Below, one piece after another: positions 33,805 to 43,422 of a stretch of 56,366 nt of DNA. The stretch is from Nitrospira sp. (GTDB lineage: Bacteria; Nitrospirota; Nitrospiria; Nitrospirales; Nitrospiraceae). Below the pieces are notes generated by a model. That model searched no databases. It was not told the DNA's origin and saw nothing but the letters and a program-made list of their open reading frames with translations. The DNA is taken from positions 1-56,366 of the forward strand of contig JANDJJ010000003.1 of NCBI GenBank assembly GCA_024330945.1. Reading direction: 5' to 3'. The position numbers were made by a program, and so were the translations under genes. The first letter of the stretch is position 1. Each line of letters starts with the position of its first letter.

Positions 33805-34913
33805 CTGTCGTGATCGCCGCGGGCGGGACCGGAGGCCATTTGTATCCGGCCGTGGCGCTGGCCCGTGAATTTCTCCGCCGCGATGCGACGAACAAGATCC
33901 TGTTCGTCGGAACGAAACGCGGCATTGAAGCCAAGGTGTTGGCTCATGAAGGGTACGAGTTGGCGCTCATTACAGCGAAACCGGTGATGGGGAAAGGACC
34001 GTTCGAAGTTTTGAAGGGATTGTTGTCCCTTCCGATCGGTTTGTGGCAAGCCTACGCTATTTTGAAACGGCGCGGGGCTGATCTCGTGATCGGAGTCGGA
34101 GGCTACACCAGTCCGGCCGTGCTGGCTGCCGCTCTCTTGCAGGGGATCCCGCGCGTCATCGTGGAGCCGAACGCCTATCCCGGCATGGCGAACAAGGTCG
34201 TTGCTCCGTTCGCGCAGCGGATTTTTCTGGCGTTCGAATCGGCGGCCCAAGGGTTCGACCGTGAAAAGATTCGTGTGACCGGCACGCCGATTCGACGGGA
34301 ATTGGTGTTCCAAGACGATCGGTCTTCCGACGCCCCCGTCCCCCATTCGCCGTGTCGTCTTTTGATTTTCGGCGGAAGTCAGGGGGCCAGGGCGATCAAC
34401 AACGCGGTTCTGGAAGGAGTGTCGTCTTTGATCAAGCGGGTTCCCGACGTGGCCATCACGCATCAGACGGGAGAGACGGATTATCAACGGGTAAGGGACG
34501 GCTATGACCGGCTCGGCGTGCGCGCGGAGGTGGTTCCGTTTCTGTACGACATGCCGAAGGTCTTACGGAACGCCGATCTCGTGGTAGCCAGGGCCGGCGC
34601 CATGACGATTGCGGAGCTGACGGCCTGCGGGAAACCGGCGATTCTCATCCCGCTTCCGACGGCCATTTATGACCATCAGATGAAAAACGCGCGGGCGATG
34701 GAAGCCGCTGGGGGAGCGATCGTCGTTCCGCAGGCGGAGTTGACAGGGGCTCGATTAAGCGACTCGATCGTTGACGTTCTGTCCGACTCGGAGCGGCTTC
34801 GGGCCATGAGCGCCAAGAGCCGGGCCATGAGGCGGATCGACGCCGGCGAGAAAATCGTGCGCGAATGTTACGCGCTGGTGGGGGAGGCAGACGATGGCGA
34901 TGGGGCTGTTTGA
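33801..34913 (+). CDS. murG: Lipid II synthase MurG
   Basis: A 370-residue GT-B glycosyltransferase starting MTVVIAAGGTGGHLYPAVALA, with GVGGYTSPAVLAA, IVEPNAYPGMANK, FGGSQGARAINNAV and the RAGAMTIAELTACGKPAILIPLP donor-binding site. It adds GlcNAc to lipid I on the cytoplasmic membrane face. The track merges it with an upstream reading frame (from 32592) that is a shadow of ftsW; the ATG at 33801 overlaps the ftsW stop as ATGA. Confidence 0.96.
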   Translation: MTVVIAAGGTGGHLYPAVALAREFLRRDATNKILFVGTKRGIEAKVLAHEGYELALITAKPVMGKGPFEVLKGLLSLPIGLWQAYAILKRRGADLVIGVGGYTSPAVLAAALLQGIPRVIVEPNAYPGMANKVVAPFAQRIFLAFESAAQGFDREKIRVTGTPIRRELVFQDDRSSDAPVPHSPCRLLIFGGSQGARAINNAVLEGVSSLIKRVPDVAITHQTGETDYQRVRDGYDRLGVRAEVVPFLYDMPKVLRNADLVVARAGAMTIAELTACGKPAILIPLPTAIYDHQMKNARAMEAAGGAIVVPQAELTGARLSDSIVDVLSDSERLRAMSAKSRAMRRIDAGEKIVRECYALVGEADDGDGAV

Positions 34914-34986
34914 ACGGCGAAGGTCTGATGCCGTGGTCCGGGAATCCGCGCCGTACGGTGGGGATCGATTACAAGGGGTGAGGCGC

Positions 34987-36399
34987 ATGGCAAGGTTTCG
35001 AAAGACCCAGCACATTCATCTTGTCGGGATCGGCGGCGCCGGAATGAGCGGCATCGCCGAGGTTCTCCTGACCATGGGATACACGGTGACCGGTTCGGAT
35101 TTGCAGGCGTCCGAGACGACGAAACGGTTGGAAGAACTCGGCGGGAAGATCTTTATCGGGCATCACGAGTCGAACGTGGGAGCTGCTCAGGTTGTGGTGG
35201 TGTCTTCTGCGGTGACATCGACGAATCCAGAAGTCCAGTTGGCGAAGAGCAGGCAAATTCCGGTCATTCCGCGGGCCGAAATGCTCGCGGAGCTGATGCG
35301 CCTGAAGTTCGGCATCGCGATCGCGGGAGCCCATGGGAAGACGACGACGACCTCGATGGTGGCGAACGTGCTGGCCCAGGGGGGACTTGATCCGACGATG
35401 GTGATCGGCGGCAAGGTCAATGCGTTGGGCAGTCACGCCAGACTCGGCCGAAGCGATCTGTTGGTGGCCGAGGCGGACGAAAGCGACGGATCGTTTCTCC
35501 GCCTGTCGCCGACCATCGTTGCGGTCACCAATCTCGATCGCGAACATCTTGATCACTACGGGTCGATGGAGCGTCTCGCTGACAGTTTCGTGGAATTCAT
35601 CAACAAGGTGCCGTTCTACGGATCCGCCGTCTTGTGCGCCGACGACGAGCACCTCCGATCGCTGTTGCCTCGCGTCACCAAACGCCACTACCTCTACGGT
35701 CTTGGGGAGCACGGAAGCGTCGTGCCGGATTTTACGGCGACGGACGTCTCGCTCAAACAATGGGGGGCGGAATTCCGAGCCTATTTTCGGGGAACCAACC
35801 TCGGCCCCTTCAGGTTGGCTGTGCCGGGCGTCCACAATGTCTCGAACGCGCTGGCGGCGATCGCCATCGGGATCGAATTGGAGGTTCCCGTCGATCTCAT
35901 CCGCAAAGGGCTCGCGGCGTTCAGCGGCGTTGAACGGCGGTTTCACCTCCGCGGCGAGGTCGGCGGCGTCACGGTCGTCGATGATTATGGACATCATCCT
36001 ACGGAAATTCGAGCGACGTTGGCGGCGGCGAAACAAGGGTGGGATCGGCGAGTGGTTGTCCTCTTTCAGCCTCACCGGTATTCCCGCACGCGCGACTGTT
36101 TTGAAGAGTTTCTCCATGCGTTTGATCAGGCCGATCTCTTGTTTATGACGGAGATCTATGCGGCCGGCGAGCAACCGCTACCGGGGATGTCGGGCCGGAA
36201 TTTGGCCGAAGCCGTTGCGGCAGCCGGTCATCCGTCGGTGGCTTTTGTGGAGAGAAAAGACCTCTTGCCGGAGCAAGTCATGCCGCACCTCCGGCAAGGC
36301 GACATGGTTCTGACGCTCGGCGCGGGCGACATTTGGAAAGCGGGGACGGAGATTCTTGCACGGTTGGCCGTGACGCCGTCCCCGAGGTGCGGCGCATGA
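34987..36399 (+). CDS. murC: UDP-MurNAc:L-Ala ligase MurC
   Basis: Mur ligase with HIHLVGIGGAGMSGIAEVL at its start, the ATP loop AGAHGKTTTTSMV, the VAEADESDGSFL motif and DDYGHHPTEI, all typical of MurC, which adds L-alanine to UDP-MurNAc. The track begins at 34894 inside murG. I choose the ATG at 34987 (MARFRKTQHIH), preceded by AAGGGGTGAGG, which gives 470 residues, a normal MurC length. The stop overlaps the murB ATG by four bases. Confidence 0.95.
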   Translation: MARFRKTQHIHLVGIGGAGMSGIAEVLLTMGYTVTGSDLQASETTKRLEELGGKIFIGHHESNVGAAQVVVVSSAVTSTNPEVQLAKSRQIPVIPRAEMLAELMRLKFGIAIAGAHGKTTTTSMVANVLAQGGLDPTMVIGGKVNALGSHARLGRSDLLVAEADESDGSFLRLSPTIVAVTNLDREHLDHYGSMERLADSFVEFINKVPFYGSAVLCADDEHLRSLLPRVTKRHYLYGLGEHGSVVPDFTATDVSLKQWGAEFRAYFRGTNLGPFRLAVPGVHNVSNALAAIAIGIELEVPVDLIRKGLAAFSGVERRFHLRGEVGGVTVVDDYGHHPTEIRATLAAAKQGWDRRVVVLFQPHRYSRTRDCFEEFLHAFDQADLLFMTEIYAAGEQPLPGMSGRNLAEAVAAAGHPSVAFVERKDLLPEQVMPHLRQGDMVLTLGAGDIWKAGTEILARLAVTPSPRCGA

Positions 36400-37361
36400 T
36401 TTCGTTGCACTTTGGCGGCGGTCGCGATGCGGAGCAAGCGATGAAGCGACGGTGTCGGTACTTTCGGGCGGCTGGTTTGCAGGCGGCGACCGCCGGTCTG
36501 AAAGGAGACGTTCGATTCGATGTGCCGTTGAGCGGATACACCTCGTTTCGGATCGGTGGTCCGGCCGACGCCTTGGTCGAACCGGCCGACCTGGAGGATC
36601 TCGTTCGCGTCGTCAGGCAGAGTTATGAGCGGAACGTGCCTGTTTTCGTATTGGGCGGAACCAATCTCCTTGTTCGCGACAAAGGAATTCGTGGGGTGGT
36701 GGTCAGGCTTGCACGGCTGCGAACGATCAAGGAAGAGCCGGGATCGGTGCTGTACGCCGAGGCCGGAGTGGGCATGCCGACCCTCATCGGCTACGCCATT
36801 CGCCGGTCGCTTAAGGGATTGGAATGGGCGGCCGGCATTCCCGGGACCGTGGGAGGGTGCGTGGTCATGAATGCCGGCACCAAGCTCGGAGAAATGAAAG
36901 ATGTGGTCAAGGCGGTCCGAATCGTAACGCCGACGGGGGCGGTAAAGGAATGTGAAAGGCGGGAGATCGTCTTCGGCTATCGGCGGGCCAAACTCCCGGC
37001 CGGGGTCGTGGCGGGAGTGTGGCTTCAACTGGCGCCCGGCGTCCGATCGGAACTTGAACGGACGGTCAAGGACTATCTGCGCTATCGCCGGGAGACTCAG
37101 CCGTTGACCCTGCCGAGCGCGGGGTGCGTCTTCAAGAACCCACCCGACGACTCGGCCGGCCGAGTCGTCGAGGCGGCGGGGCTCAAGGGGATTCACGTCG
37201 GAGACGCCCAAGTCTCCACCAAACACGCCAACTTTATCGTCAACCGTGGAAACGCGAGCGCCAAGGACGTGCTGGCGCTGATTCGAAAAGTTCGGGGGAA
37301 AGTCTGGCGAAAGACCGGCGTGAGGCTGGAATTGGAACTGAAGTTGGTAGGGCAAGCCTAG
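36396..37361 (+). CDS. murB: UDP-N-acetylenolpyruvoylglucosamine reductase MurB
   Basis: An FAD enzyme of 321 residues from the ATG at 36396, which overlaps the murC stop as ATGA (the track's 36333 start is inside murC). Motifs: SGYTSFRIGGPADALVEP, FVLGGTNLLVRDKGI, GLEWAAGIPGTVGGCVVMNAG, and LPSAGCVFKNPP containing the catalytic Ser. It makes UDP-MurNAc in the cytoplasm. The N-terminal 40 residues before the FAD domain are basic and longer than usual. Downstream, an 84-base gap precedes ddl. Confidence 0.95.
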   Translation: MISLHFGGGRDAEQAMKRRCRYFRAAGLQAATAGLKGDVRFDVPLSGYTSFRIGGPADALVEPADLEDLVRVVRQSYERNVPVFVLGGTNLLVRDKGIRGVVVRLARLRTIKEEPGSVLYAEAGVGMPTLIGYAIRRSLKGLEWAAGIPGTVGGCVVMNAGTKLGEMKDVVKAVRIVTPTGAVKECERREIVFGYRRAKLPAGVVAGVWLQLAPGVRSELERTVKDYLRYRRETQPLTLPSAGCVFKNPPDDSAGRVVEAAGLKGIHVGDAQVSTKHANFIVNRGNASAKDVLALIRKVRGKVWRKTGVRLELELKLVGQA

Positions 37362-37445
37362 CGGTGGGCGGAGAAGGACCACGGGCGAGTCGAGGGCCGA
37401 GATCAAGGAGTCTCTCCATGAGAGGGCCGATCCGGTGAGCGGGCG

Positions 37446-38444
37446 ATGAGGCCAACGGGGCGATTGACGGATGCGCGAATCGGGGTGTTGATGGGCGGGT
37501 GGTCCTCCGAGCGGGACATTTCGCTCAAGACCGGACAGGCCGTTCATCAGTCGTTGCTTCGTCTGGGATACGACGCCGTGTCCATCGACGTGGGCGATCG
37601 GCTGCTTCGCGATTTGAAAGAGCGGAAGATCGGCGTCGCGTTTCTGGCGTTGCATGGACGGGGAGGCGAGGACGGCACGATTCAAGGATTTCTGGAGACG
37701 ATCGGGATCCCCTACACGGGTTCGGGAGTGCGGGCCAGCGCCGTGGGGATGAACAAGGTCGTGACCAAAACGTTGCTGGCCGCGCACGGCGTTCCGGTTC
37801 CGCCCGGAGCGGTCGTCAGACGAGGCGAAGGTCCGCCGTTGTCGAAAATTCTGAAGAGCGCGAAATTGAGGTTGCCCGTCGTCGTCAAGCCGGCCTCGCA
37901 AGGCTCCACGATCGGAGTGACCATCGTGCGTAGGCCCGCCGATTGGAAGAACGCCCTTGCGGCGGCGCACCGCTATGACGATGAGGCCGTGGTCGAAGCA
38001 TTCATTGCCGGACGTGAAATCACGGTGTCGGTGCTTGGCGGATCGGGCGGGAAACCCGAGGCTCTTCCGGTCGTCGAAATCGTGGCGCCCGACGGGTTTT
38101 ACGATTTTACGGCGAAGTATCAGAAAGGGAAAACGGCGTATCGGTGCCCGGCTCCCTTGCCGGCGAGGGTGTTGAGACATGTGACTGATCTGGGGCGACG
38201 GGCGTTCGCCATCGTGGGCTGCGAGGGAGCGGCGCGCGTTGATTTTCGAGTGACGCCGCGGGGTCGTCCGTACGTCTTGGAAATCAATACCGTTCCCGGC
38301 ATGACGGAAACGAGTCTGTTGCCGATGGCGGCGGCGAAGGCCGGGATCGATTACGACCGATTGGTCGAGCGCATTTTGCAATCGGCGCTCGATCGAGCTG
38401 CTCTGCCGATGCAGGCAAAGAGAAGGGCGGTGGGGGAGGCATGA
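37446..38444 (+). CDS. ddl: D-alanine--D-alanine ligase
   Basis: An ATP-grasp enzyme of 332 residues with IGVLMGGWSSERDISLKTG, ALHGRGGEDGTIQGFLE, PVVVKPASQGSTIGVT and YVLEINTVPGMTETSLLPMAA. The conserved GxxSEReISLxSG opening is kept. It joins two D-Ala for the pentapeptide end. Its position between murB and ftsQ is the classical ddlB place. The stop overlaps the ftsQ start by four bases. Confidence 0.96.
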   Translation: MRPTGRLTDARIGVLMGGWSSERDISLKTGQAVHQSLLRLGYDAVSIDVGDRLLRDLKERKIGVAFLALHGRGGEDGTIQGFLETIGIPYTGSGVRASAVGMNKVVTKTLLAAHGVPVPPGAVVRRGEGPPLSKILKSAKLRLPVVVKPASQGSTIGVTIVRRPADWKNALAAAHRYDDEAVVEAFIAGREITVSVLGGSGGKPEALPVVEIVAPDGFYDFTAKYQKGKTAYRCPAPLPARVLRHVTDLGRRAFAIVGCEGAARVDFRVTPRGRPYVLEINTVPGMTETSLLPMAAAKAGIDYDRLVERILQSALDRAALPMQAKRRAVGEA

Positions 38445-39325
38445 AGCTGTTTCGGAAACGCCGGCGATCCGTTCAGCAACAGCCGAGAAAAAACCAGTGG
38501 AAATGCCCGCGTGCGGCGGATTTCGCCAATCGGGACGTGGAGGCCGGGCGGTCCGGGATGACGGCTAAACTGGCCGTGTTGACACGCGTGTTGACACGAT
38601 GGGTCGGCGTGCTCGTGGGCGTCGCGCTGATCGGGTGGACGATCGCGGCGGGCGTCCGGCACGCCGGACCGTTCTTCGATCGATTGCTCGAAATCAAAGA
38701 GGTGACGGTGGAGGGGCTGCGTCGGATCGATCGCCAGGAGATCATCGATCTTGTCAAGCTCGAGCCTCGGACCCCGCTCCACCGCGTTTCAACGGCCGAT
38801 ATCAAGGGCCGGGTGGAGTCCCATCCCTGGATCAAGCGCGCGACGGTGGAGCGCGTTCCCCTGAACGAACTGCGCATCGCCGTGGTGGAACGGGTTCCGG
38901 GAGCGGTGGTTTCGACGGGGAAGGAAACCGTTCTGGTCGATGAAGAAGGCCATGTGCTGGCTCCCCGTTCGCTGGACGAGGAGGAACTGTTGCCGTTTCT
39001 GTCGGGAGTCGATCGCAAGGGGTTGCTGCGGGGCGATGAGGACGCACGGCGGGCGATTCTATCCGGAATCGAGCTGGCAAAAATCGTGAGGGCGACTTAC
39101 GAGGGGCCGGTGCGGGTGAACGTAGCGGATCCGGCCAATCTCATCGTGTCGGTCGGAAGCACGCGGTTTCATTTCGATGAGGAAGGCATCGGGGATCAAT
39201 GGAATCGATTTCGGCAAGTCAAGCAGGCGGTGCGGGAATTGGACATGGTCGATGGGAACGGTGACGGCGTCAACGAGGTGGATCTCCGGTACGAGAACCG
39301 AGTGATCGTGCGGGAAAGGGGGTGA
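38441..39325 (+). CDS. ftsQ: Cell division protein FtsQ/DivIB
   Basis: A 294-residue bitopic protein: a 45-residue basic cytoplasmic tail, one membrane helix (WVGVLVGVALIGWTIAAGV), a POTRA domain (IKEVTVEGLRRIDRQEIIDLVKLEPRTPLHRV) and the FtsQ beta domain (WIKRATVERVPLNELRIAVVERVPGAVV). It scaffolds FtsL and later division proteins in the periplasm. The start overlaps ddl as ATGA. The segment MVDGNGDGVNEVDLRYENRVIVRE at the end is normal for the family. Confidence 0.93.
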   Translation: MKLFRKRRRSVQQQPRKNQWKCPRAADFANRDVEAGRSGMTAKLAVLTRVLTRWVGVLVGVALIGWTIAAGVRHAGPFFDRLLEIKEVTVEGLRRIDRQEIIDLVKLEPRTPLHRVSTADIKGRVESHPWIKRATVERVPLNELRIAVVERVPGAVVSTGKETVLVDEEGHVLAPRSLDEEELLPFLSGVDRKGLLRGDEDARRAILSGIELAKIVRATYEGPVRVNVADPANLIVSVGSTRFHFDEEGIGDQWNRFRQVKQAVRELDMVDGNGDGVNEVDLRYENRVIVRERG

Positions 39326-39330
39326 TCGCG

Positions 39331-40563
39331 ATGCCGAAGCGGGATCAAATCCTCGTCGGACTCGATATCGGGACGACCAAAATCTGTGCGATCGTGGCGG
39401 AGGTGACCGAGACCGGTGCATTGAACGTGATCGGGGTGGGATCGAGCCCGTCGCGCGGGCTGCGGAAAGGAGTCGTCGTCGATATTGAGAGCACGGTCGA
39501 ATCGATCAAGAAAGCGGTGGAGGAGGCGGAATTGATGGCGGCGGTGCAGATCAATTCCGTGTACACCGGGATCGCGGGGAGCCACATTTCGGCTGAGAAT
39601 TGCAAGGGCGTCGTCGTCTTGAAGCGCGCGGAAGTGACGAGGGAAGACATCAACCGGGCGATCGAGAGCGCACGCACGCTGGCCGTCATTCCACACGACC
39701 GCCGGATCCTCCACGTGCTTCCGCGCGAGTTCATGGTGGACGGGCAGGAGGGCGTTCGCGAGCCGCTGGGGTTGTCGGGCCACCGGCTCGAGGTCAACGT
39801 GCACGTGATCACGGGTGCCGTGACGTCCGCGCAGAACATCATCAAAAGTGTCAATCGAGCCGGACTCGACGTGGTGGACATCATTCTTCAGCCGCTGGCG
39901 TCCAGCGAAGCGGTGTTGAGCCAGGAAGAACGGGAATTGGGCGTCGCCATGGTCGATCTCGGCGGCGGGACGACGGATCTGGCCATTTTCCTCGACGGCA
40001 GCATCCGGCATTCCGCTGTGTTGCCCATCGGCGGGCAGAATCTGACCAAGGATTTGGCGATTGGTCTGATGACTTCGCAAACCGAAGCGGAAAAGATCAA
40101 GATGCAGTACGGGATGGCCAGGACGGAGTTGGTTCCGGGAAGCCAAGCGGTCGAGGTGCCGTCGGTCGGCGATCGCCCGCCTCGGATTTTCTCGCGGCGG
40201 GACATCGCCGAAATCATCGAGCCGCGGGTCGAAGAAATGTTTGATCTGGTGCGAAGAGAAATCGCGCGCGCTGGCTACGAGGGGATGCTGGGAGCCGGCG
40301 TCGTCTTGACCGGCGGTACGTCTCTCTTGGACGGCATGCCGGACGCGGCGGAAAAAGTGCTCAATTTGCCGGCCCGCCGCGGCGGACCCTCCGGCGTGGG
40401 GGGGCTTCGGGACATCGTCAGTCACCCCGGCTACGCGACGGGGGTCGGGTTGTTGCTGCATGCCAGGCGGCATGCCGACGAGTCGGAGTCGGTGGGGCTG
40501 CGCAACGGAGGAGCATGGTCCAAAATGGTCGGGTGGACGAAGCGGATGTTGGAGGTGTTTTAA
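39331..40563 (+). CDS. ftsA: Cell division protein FtsA
   Basis: An actin-like ATPase: VGLDIGTTKICAIVAEV (phosphate 1), the 1C domain with VNVHVITG, MVDLGGGTTDLAIF (phosphate 2), and GVVLTGGTSLLDGM (adenosine motif). The C-terminus SKMVGWTKRMLEVF is the amphipathic membrane-targeting helix that tethers FtsZ to the membrane. I prefer the ATG at 39331, with AGGGGGTGA just before it (410 residues); the track's GTG at 39322 would overlap ftsQ by four bases. Confidence 0.96.
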   Translation: MPKRDQILVGLDIGTTKICAIVAEVTETGALNVIGVGSSPSRGLRKGVVVDIESTVESIKKAVEEAELMAAVQINSVYTGIAGSHISAENCKGVVVLKRAEVTREDINRAIESARTLAVIPHDRRILHVLPREFMVDGQEGVREPLGLSGHRLEVNVHVITGAVTSAQNIIKSVNRAGLDVVDIILQPLASSEAVLSQEERELGVAMVDLGGGTTDLAIFLDGSIRHSAVLPIGGQNLTKDLAIGLMTSQTEAEKIKMQYGMARTELVPGSQAVEVPSVGDRPPRIFSRRDIAEIIEPRVEEMFDLVRREIARAGYEGMLGAGVVLTGGTSLLDGMPDAAEKVLNLPARRGGPSGVGGLRDIVSHPGYATGVGLLLHARRHADESESVGLRNGGAWSKMVGWTKRMLEVF

Positions 40564-40571
40564 CTTAAACC

Positions 40572-40585
40572 TTCGCGCGCGCGAA
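40572..40585. repeat. Alternating CG palindrome in the ftsA-ftsZ gap
   Basis: TTCGCGCGCGCGAA is a perfect 14-bp palindrome with ten alternating C/G bases, in the 60-base spacer before ftsZ. It could form a tight hairpin in RNA or act as a binding site. No promoter boxes are evident beside it. Confidence 0.85.
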
Positions 40586-40623
40586 ACCGCGGCGCGTGTG
40601 GGGAAAGGTGAGGAGGTGGCGTG

Positions 40624-41823
40624 ATGTTTTCCTTACAAGAAAGTGTGCTCTCGCCGGTTCGTATCAAGGTGATCGGAATCGGCGGGGCCGGATGCAACGC
40701 GGTCAATACCATGATCACGGCCGGCTTGTCCCGTGTCGATTTCATCGCGGGCAATACGGATCTTCAGGCGCTCGACCGCTCGCTGGCGCCGTTCAAAATC
40801 CAACTGGGGCCGGAGCGGACCAGAGGGTTGGGCGCGGGGGCGAAACCGGAAATCGGCAAAGAGGCGGCGCTGGAGAGCCGGGAACAGATTCGTGAGTGTC
40901 TTGAAGGGGCGGATATGGTGTTCGTGACGGCGGGCATGGGCGGGGGAACCGGGACGGGAGCAGCGCCGATCGTCGCGAGCATCGCCCGAGAATTGGGGAT
41001 TCTCACGGTAGGCGTGGTGACGAAGCCGTTTCACTATGAAGGACAACGGCGTCAGAAACACGCGGAGGAAGGTATCCGTGATCTGCGACGGCACGTCGAT
41101 ACCTTGCTGGTGATTCCGAATCAGCGGCTGCTGGGCATCGTCGATAAATCAACCCCGCTGCTCGATGCCTTCAAGGTGGCCGACGATGTGTTGCGGCAGG
41201 CCATTCAAGGCATCGCCGACGTGATTACGACGACGGGGCTCGTCAATGTGGATTTCGCCGACGTGCGGACCGTGATGTCGCATACCGGGCGGGCGGTGAT
41301 GGGAATGGGGGTTTCGCGCGGACCGAATCGGGCGATCGAAGCGGCGCAAAAGGCCATTTGCAGTCCGTTGCTCGAGGAGGGCAGCGTGGAAGGCGCACGC
41401 GGGGTTCTGTTGAACATTACGGGGGGGCCCAGCATGTCGCTGCATGAGATCGAGGAAGCGGCGTCCATCATTCAGCAGACGGCCGATCCGGAAGCCAACA
41501 TCATCGTGGGGCAGGTCATCAATCCCGAGATGGGCGAAGAGTTGATCGTGACCGTCATCGCCACCGGGTTTGAACCGGAAGCCGATGTGCCGCAACCGGC
41601 GAACAGCGCCGAGCGGAAACCGATTCGTCCGTCCCCGAAACCGCCCGCGCCGGTTTTGACCGGAGTCGGAGCGGCCGCGCCGGTTGATCGAGCGACGGCC
41701 AATCTCGACCGGCCGACGTTTTTGAGGCGGATGCACGATGCCCGAGAATCCATCGATCGAGTGACCCTGGGAACAGAGGACGAATGGGACGTGCCGACCT
41801 TTCTTCGGAAACAGGTCGATTGA
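40624..41823 (+). CDS. ftsZ: Cell division GTPase FtsZ
   Basis: Tubulin-like GTPase that builds the division ring. The opening [15 protein letters not shown], the signature [18 protein letters not shown], and the T7 loop region [11 protein letters not shown] are present. A Pro/Ala-rich linker at about 320-360 leads to a C-terminal peptide (DVPTFLRKQ) that normally binds FtsA and ZipA-like tethers. A second near-copy of this peptide, DRPTFLRR, lies 27 residues earlier. The ATG at 40624 follows GAGGAGGTGG; the track's GTG one codon upstream is less likely. Length 399 residues is normal. Confidence 0.97.
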   Translation: MFSLQESVLSPVRIKVIGIGGAGCNAVNTMITAGLSRVDFIAGNTDLQALDRSLAPFKIQLGPERTRGLGAGAKPEIGKEAALESREQIRECLEGADMVFVTAGMGGGTGTGAAPIVASIARELGILTVGVVTKPFHYEGQRRQKHAEEGIRDLRRHVDTLLVIPNQRLLGIVDKSTPLLDAFKVADDVLRQAIQGIADVITTTGLVNVDFADVRTVMSHTGRAVMGMGVSRGPNRAIEAAQKAICSPLLEEGSVEGARGVLLNITGGPSMSLHEIEEAASIIQQTADPEANIIVGQVINPEMGEELIVTVIATGFEPEADVPQPANSAERKPIRPSPKPPAPVLTGVGAAAPVDRATANLDRPTFLRRMHDARESIDRVTLGTEDEWDVPTFLRKQVD

Positions 41824-41864
41824 GCGGCGATGCGCTGACGACATTTCGTCGTCGGGAGTGAGAC

Positions 41865-42695
41865 GTGAGCGACACCGGCATCATTACGGTTCCGGCCTTT
41901 TCGCCGGCTCGGAGCGGGGTACGGCACTTTTTCGGAACTCGCCGATCTTCGGTGGGGCGCCATTTGGAAGTCGGCGTTCCCGTCCTTGTGTCGCAATCCG
42001 CGGGGGGGATCGGTTCTGCTTGGCTCTTGTCCGTCAAACAAGTCCATGGAACCGATGCGTTGGTGGTGGATCGGTCTGTGACGGCGGATGACCGGTTCCC
42101 GGCCGGATGGGACGCGTTGATCACGGATCAACCCGACATCATGGTGGCGGTACGGACGGCGGATTGCGTGCCGATATTGATGCACGACACCCGCCGGAAC
42201 GTCGTGGCGGCTGTGCATGCAGGATGGCGCGGCGCGGTCGCCGGCATCGTGGAGAAAACGGTGGGTGTCATGACGGCGCGTTTCGGAACCTCGCCGGAAC
42301 ATCTACGGATCGGCATCGGACCGTCCGCGGGAGGCTGTTGTTACGAGGTTGACGAGCCGGTGTTGGAAGGAGTCTATCGAGCCTGCTCCCGGCCCGAACA
42401 GGTTGTGTGTTTCCGTCAAGGGAGAAAAAAGGGGTATCTGGATCTCAAGTTGCTCGTCAGACGCCAGGCGCTGGCCGTCGGCGTGCGGTCGGACGCCATC
42501 TTTTCCGTCAACGTCTGTACGATCTGTCACGAGGATCTGTTTTTCTCCTATCGGCGCGACGGGAAGGTCGTCGGAACCATGGTGAGCGCCATCGGTCTCG
42601 TTCCACGGCAAGGAAGAAAACGAGCATCTGCCAATCGTCATGCGCTTCCGTTACAATATGCGAGGCGCGCGGCGACGAACGGCCGCCGGTTTTGA
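41865..42695 (+). CDS. pgeF: Laccase-domain protein, purine nucleoside phosphorylase-like (YfiH/PgeF)
   Basis: A 276-residue protein with the multicopper-oxidoreductase-like YfiH family motifs: VKQVHGTDAL, VRTADCVPILM, AAVHAGWRGAVAGI, GIGPSAGGCCYEV, and the final CTICHEDLFFSYRRDG with zinc/copper-binding Cys and His. Family members act on purine nucleosides, and PgeF edits mis-made muropeptide precursors carrying L-Ser. Both roles fit its place directly after ftsZ, where the Firmicutes homologue YlmD also lies. The GTG start has GGGAGTGA upstream. Confidence 0.92.
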   Translation: MSDTGIITVPAFSPARSGVRHFFGTRRSSVGRHLEVGVPVLVSQSAGGIGSAWLLSVKQVHGTDALVVDRSVTADDRFPAGWDALITDQPDIMVAVRTADCVPILMHDTRRNVVAAVHAGWRGAVAGIVEKTVGVMTARFGTSPEHLRIGIGPSAGGCCYEVDEPVLEGVYRACSRPEQVVCFRQGRKKGYLDLKLLVRRQALAVGVRSDAIFSVNVCTICHEDLFFSYRRDGKVVGTMVSAIGLVPRQGRKRASANRHALPLQYARRAATNGRRF

Positions 42696-42711
42696 AGGTG
42701 CGTTTTCTACG

Positions 42712-43422
42712 ATGGAGTCTTCCGGTTCCGAGACGATCGCTCAGCGGGTCCATTCGGTCTTGTCGGCGATTCGGACGGCGGCGGAGCGGGCGGGACGGTC
42801 TCCTGGCGACGTCAAGCTCGTGGCCGCCACCAAGACGGTGACGGTCGATCGCATTCGCGAGGGAATCGAGGCGGGATTGTCGATTTTGGGAGAAAACAGA
42901 GTGCAGGAGGCGGTCCCCAAAATTGCGGAGCTTGCCGGAGAACCGGTTCGGTGGCACTTTATCGGACAGCTTCAGCGGCGGAAAGTTCGATCGATCATCG
43001 GATTATTCGATTTGATTCACTCCGTCGATAGTCTGGAACTGGCGCAAGAAATCGATCGGCGCGCCGAGGAGTCCGGTCGCGTGCAGGACGTGCTCTTGGA
43101 AGTCAACGTCGGCGGGGAATCGTCCAAGGCCGGTTTCCATCCCGACGATATTGAACCGGCGATTCCGGCCATTGCGCGGTTGTCGCACGTTCGGATCAAG
43201 GGGTTGATGACCATTCCCCCTCCGACTCAGGAAGCGGAAGCGGCCAGGGGCTATTTTCGAACGCTCCGTGCGTTGGGGGAGGCCGTCGCGGCCCAAAAGA
43301 TTCCCGGCGTCTCGATGGAGGAGCTGTCTATGGGGATGTCGAACGATTACCGCGTCGCCATCGAGGAAGGCGCGACGCTCGTTCGAATCGGTTCCGCCAT
43401 TTTTGGAGCCCGTCATGTCTAG
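42712..43422 (+). CDS. yggS: PLP homeostasis protein, YggS/YlmE family
   Basis: A 236-residue PLP-binding protein resembling the alanine racemase N-domain barrel: LVAATKTVTVDRIREGIEAG with the PLP-Lys, LGENRVQEAVPKI, WHFIGQLQRRKVR, and LSMGMSNDYRVAIEEGATLVRIGSAIFG, which binds the phosphate. It controls vitamin B6 pools and is not a racemase. The track starts at 42640 inside pgeF; I take the ATG at 42712 (MESSGSET). It overlaps proC by eight bases. Confidence 0.94.
   Translation: MESSGSETIAQRVHSVLSAIRTAAERAGRSPGDVKLVAATKTVTVDRIREGIEAGLSILGENRVQEAVPKIAELAGEPVRWHFIGQLQRRKVRSIIGLFDLIHSVDSLELAQEIDRRAEESGRVQDVLLEVNVGGESSKAGFHPDDIEPAIPAIARLSHVRIKGLMTIPPPTQEAEAARGYFRTLRALGEAVAAQKIPGVSMEELSMGMSNDYRVAIEEGATLVRIGSAIFGARHV

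Noticed and set aside
36228-38381. 717-codon minus-strand ORF
   Set aside because: Antisense to murC, murB and ddl, all clearly identified. It is long only because stop codons are rare in GC-rich antisense frames.
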